Shown piece after piece: positions 63,123-64,000 of a stretch of DNA of 64,000 nucleotides. The translations under genes and the position numbers were made by a program. The notes below the pieces were generated by a model. That model was not told the origin of the DNA. It saw nothing but the letters and a program-made list of their open reading frames with translations, and did no database searches. The stretch spans positions 1-64,000 of the forward strand of contig VFZO01000001.1 of assembly GCA_016871155.1 (NCBI GenBank), written 5' to 3'. This DNA comes from Acidobacteriota bacterium (lineage in GTDB: Bacteria > Acidobacteriota > Terriglobia > Bryobacterales > Bryobacteraceae). Numbering within the stretch: position 1 is the stretch's first letter; every line of letters begins with the position of its first letter.

Positions 63123-64000
63123 ATGAAAGCAGTTCTCTCTACCGCGCTTTTCAGCGCGTTCTCCGTCGTTGCACAAATCCGCTCCGGCACGATTGTCGGC
63201 AAAGTGACCGACCCAACGGGCGCCCCCGCGCCCGGTGTTGAGATCGTCGTCCGGGAGATCAACACGAACTCGAATTTCACCGTCACCACGCCGGACTCGG
63301 GCGAGTATGTGGCGCCGTATCTTCAATTCGGCAACTACGAAGTGACGGCCCGCAAGGCCGGATTCAAGACCGCCTCGCGCAAAGGGATTGCGCTGACAAC
63401 GGCGCAGACGGCGCGCGTAGATATCGCGCTGGAGGTGGGCGCCGTGGAGACGTCAGTCTCCGTTACCGCCTCCGCTGTCGAGTTGCAGAGCGAATCCAGC
63501 CGCGTGACCAATGCCATCTCCGAGCAGGTGATCAAATCGATTCCGAACATCAACAACAACCCGCTCAACTACGCGGTGCTCCAACAGGGCGTTGTAGCCC
63601 GCGCGGCGATGAACGATACGCAGTCGGCCCAGAGTTTTGGGATCGGCACGGAAGGGCGGCGGACGTTCTCTAATTTCCAGGTGAACGGCGGCCAGGCGTT
63701 CGGCAACGATGTCCAACTCGATGGCGTGTCGATCCAGGCGTCGGCGTGGAACGAGGTGGCGGTGATGCCGAACACCGAAGGCGTGCAGGAGGTGAAAACG
63801 ACCATCAACAATATGTCCGCCGAGTACGGGCGCAGCCAGGGCACGGTGATCATAACGACCAAGAGCGGTACGAATCAGTTTCATGGTTCCGGCCAGTTCC
63901 GGCTCCGCAACGAGGCGTTGAACGCCAACCGTTTCGAGAACAACGCCAACCAGCCGTTCGTCCCCCGGCTGCCCTTCAAGCAGCAGGGCTACTCGGCGAC
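63123..64000 (+). CDS. TonB-dependent receptor (Oar-like), truncated by window end
   Basis: IRSGTIVGKVTDPTGAPAPGVEIVVREINTNSNF; plug NMSAEYGRSQGTVIITTKSGTNQFHGSG; open to 64000. Confidence 0.92.
   Translation, partial: MKAVLSTALFSAFSVVAQIRSGTIVGKVTDPTGAPAPGVEIVVREINTNSNFTVTTPDSGEYVAPYLQFGNYEVTARKAGFKTASRKGIALTTAQTARVDIALEVGAVETSVSVTASAVELQSESSRVTNAISEQVIKSIPNINNNPLNYAVLQQGVVARAAMNDTQSAQSFGIGTEGRRTFSNFQVNGGQAFGNDVQLDGVSIQASAWNEVAVMPNTEGVQEVKTTINNMSAEYGRSQGTVIITTKSGTNQFHGSGQFRLRNEALNANRFENNANQPFVPRLPFKQQGYSA

Noticed and set aside
1-64000. CRISPR arrays, tRNA/rRNA genes, insertion sequences, prophage, toxin-antitoxin or known defence operons
   Set aside because: Looked for but found no regularly spaced repeats, no recognisable tRNA arms, and no transposase, integrase or phage structural genes; short tRNA-like elements could still be missed by eye

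Overview
GC-rich (about 60% by eye), densely coded 64 kb chromosomal segment with the gene content of an Acidobacteriota genome, most likely Bryobacterales/Solibacter-like. The lineage call rests on Oar-like TonB-dependent receptors, a TIGR03437-type C-terminal domain, PadR + HAAS/DUF1700-like pairs, and DUF1080, NIPSNAP and phosphoesterase/beta-propeller proteins. I support about 50 protein genes. They include five TonB-dependent receptors (one cut by the window end), lactate permease, a surA-yhaM-blaI run, two two-component modules, SulP + UspA, amt-glnB-glnD, an ECF sigma/zinc-finger anti-sigma/rsmA/carbamoyltransferase run, and an ABC transporter pair. I saw no tRNA, rRNA, CRISPR array, prophage or transposase. 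The observations most worth a second look are: (1) a 19-bp element, AAGTACTT(G/T)TAGTCGTAA(G/A), in the spacer of two distant promoters, one of them adjacent to a BlaI-family gene and one predicted to give a leaderless mRNA; (2) convergent neighbours carrying the same BNR-like beta-propeller domain fused to unrelated enzymes; (3) a small Cys-rich protein/TonB receptor/CPCC-propeller run that could be a metal-handling system; (4) a C8 tract that frameshifts the last TM helix of an ABC permease; (5) a frame break at the start of a SulP-coupled UspA gene; (6) a probable CTG start for rsmA; (7) an anti-sigma factor with a TonB-C-like C-terminal domain. All calls come from reading the sequence. No searches were run.
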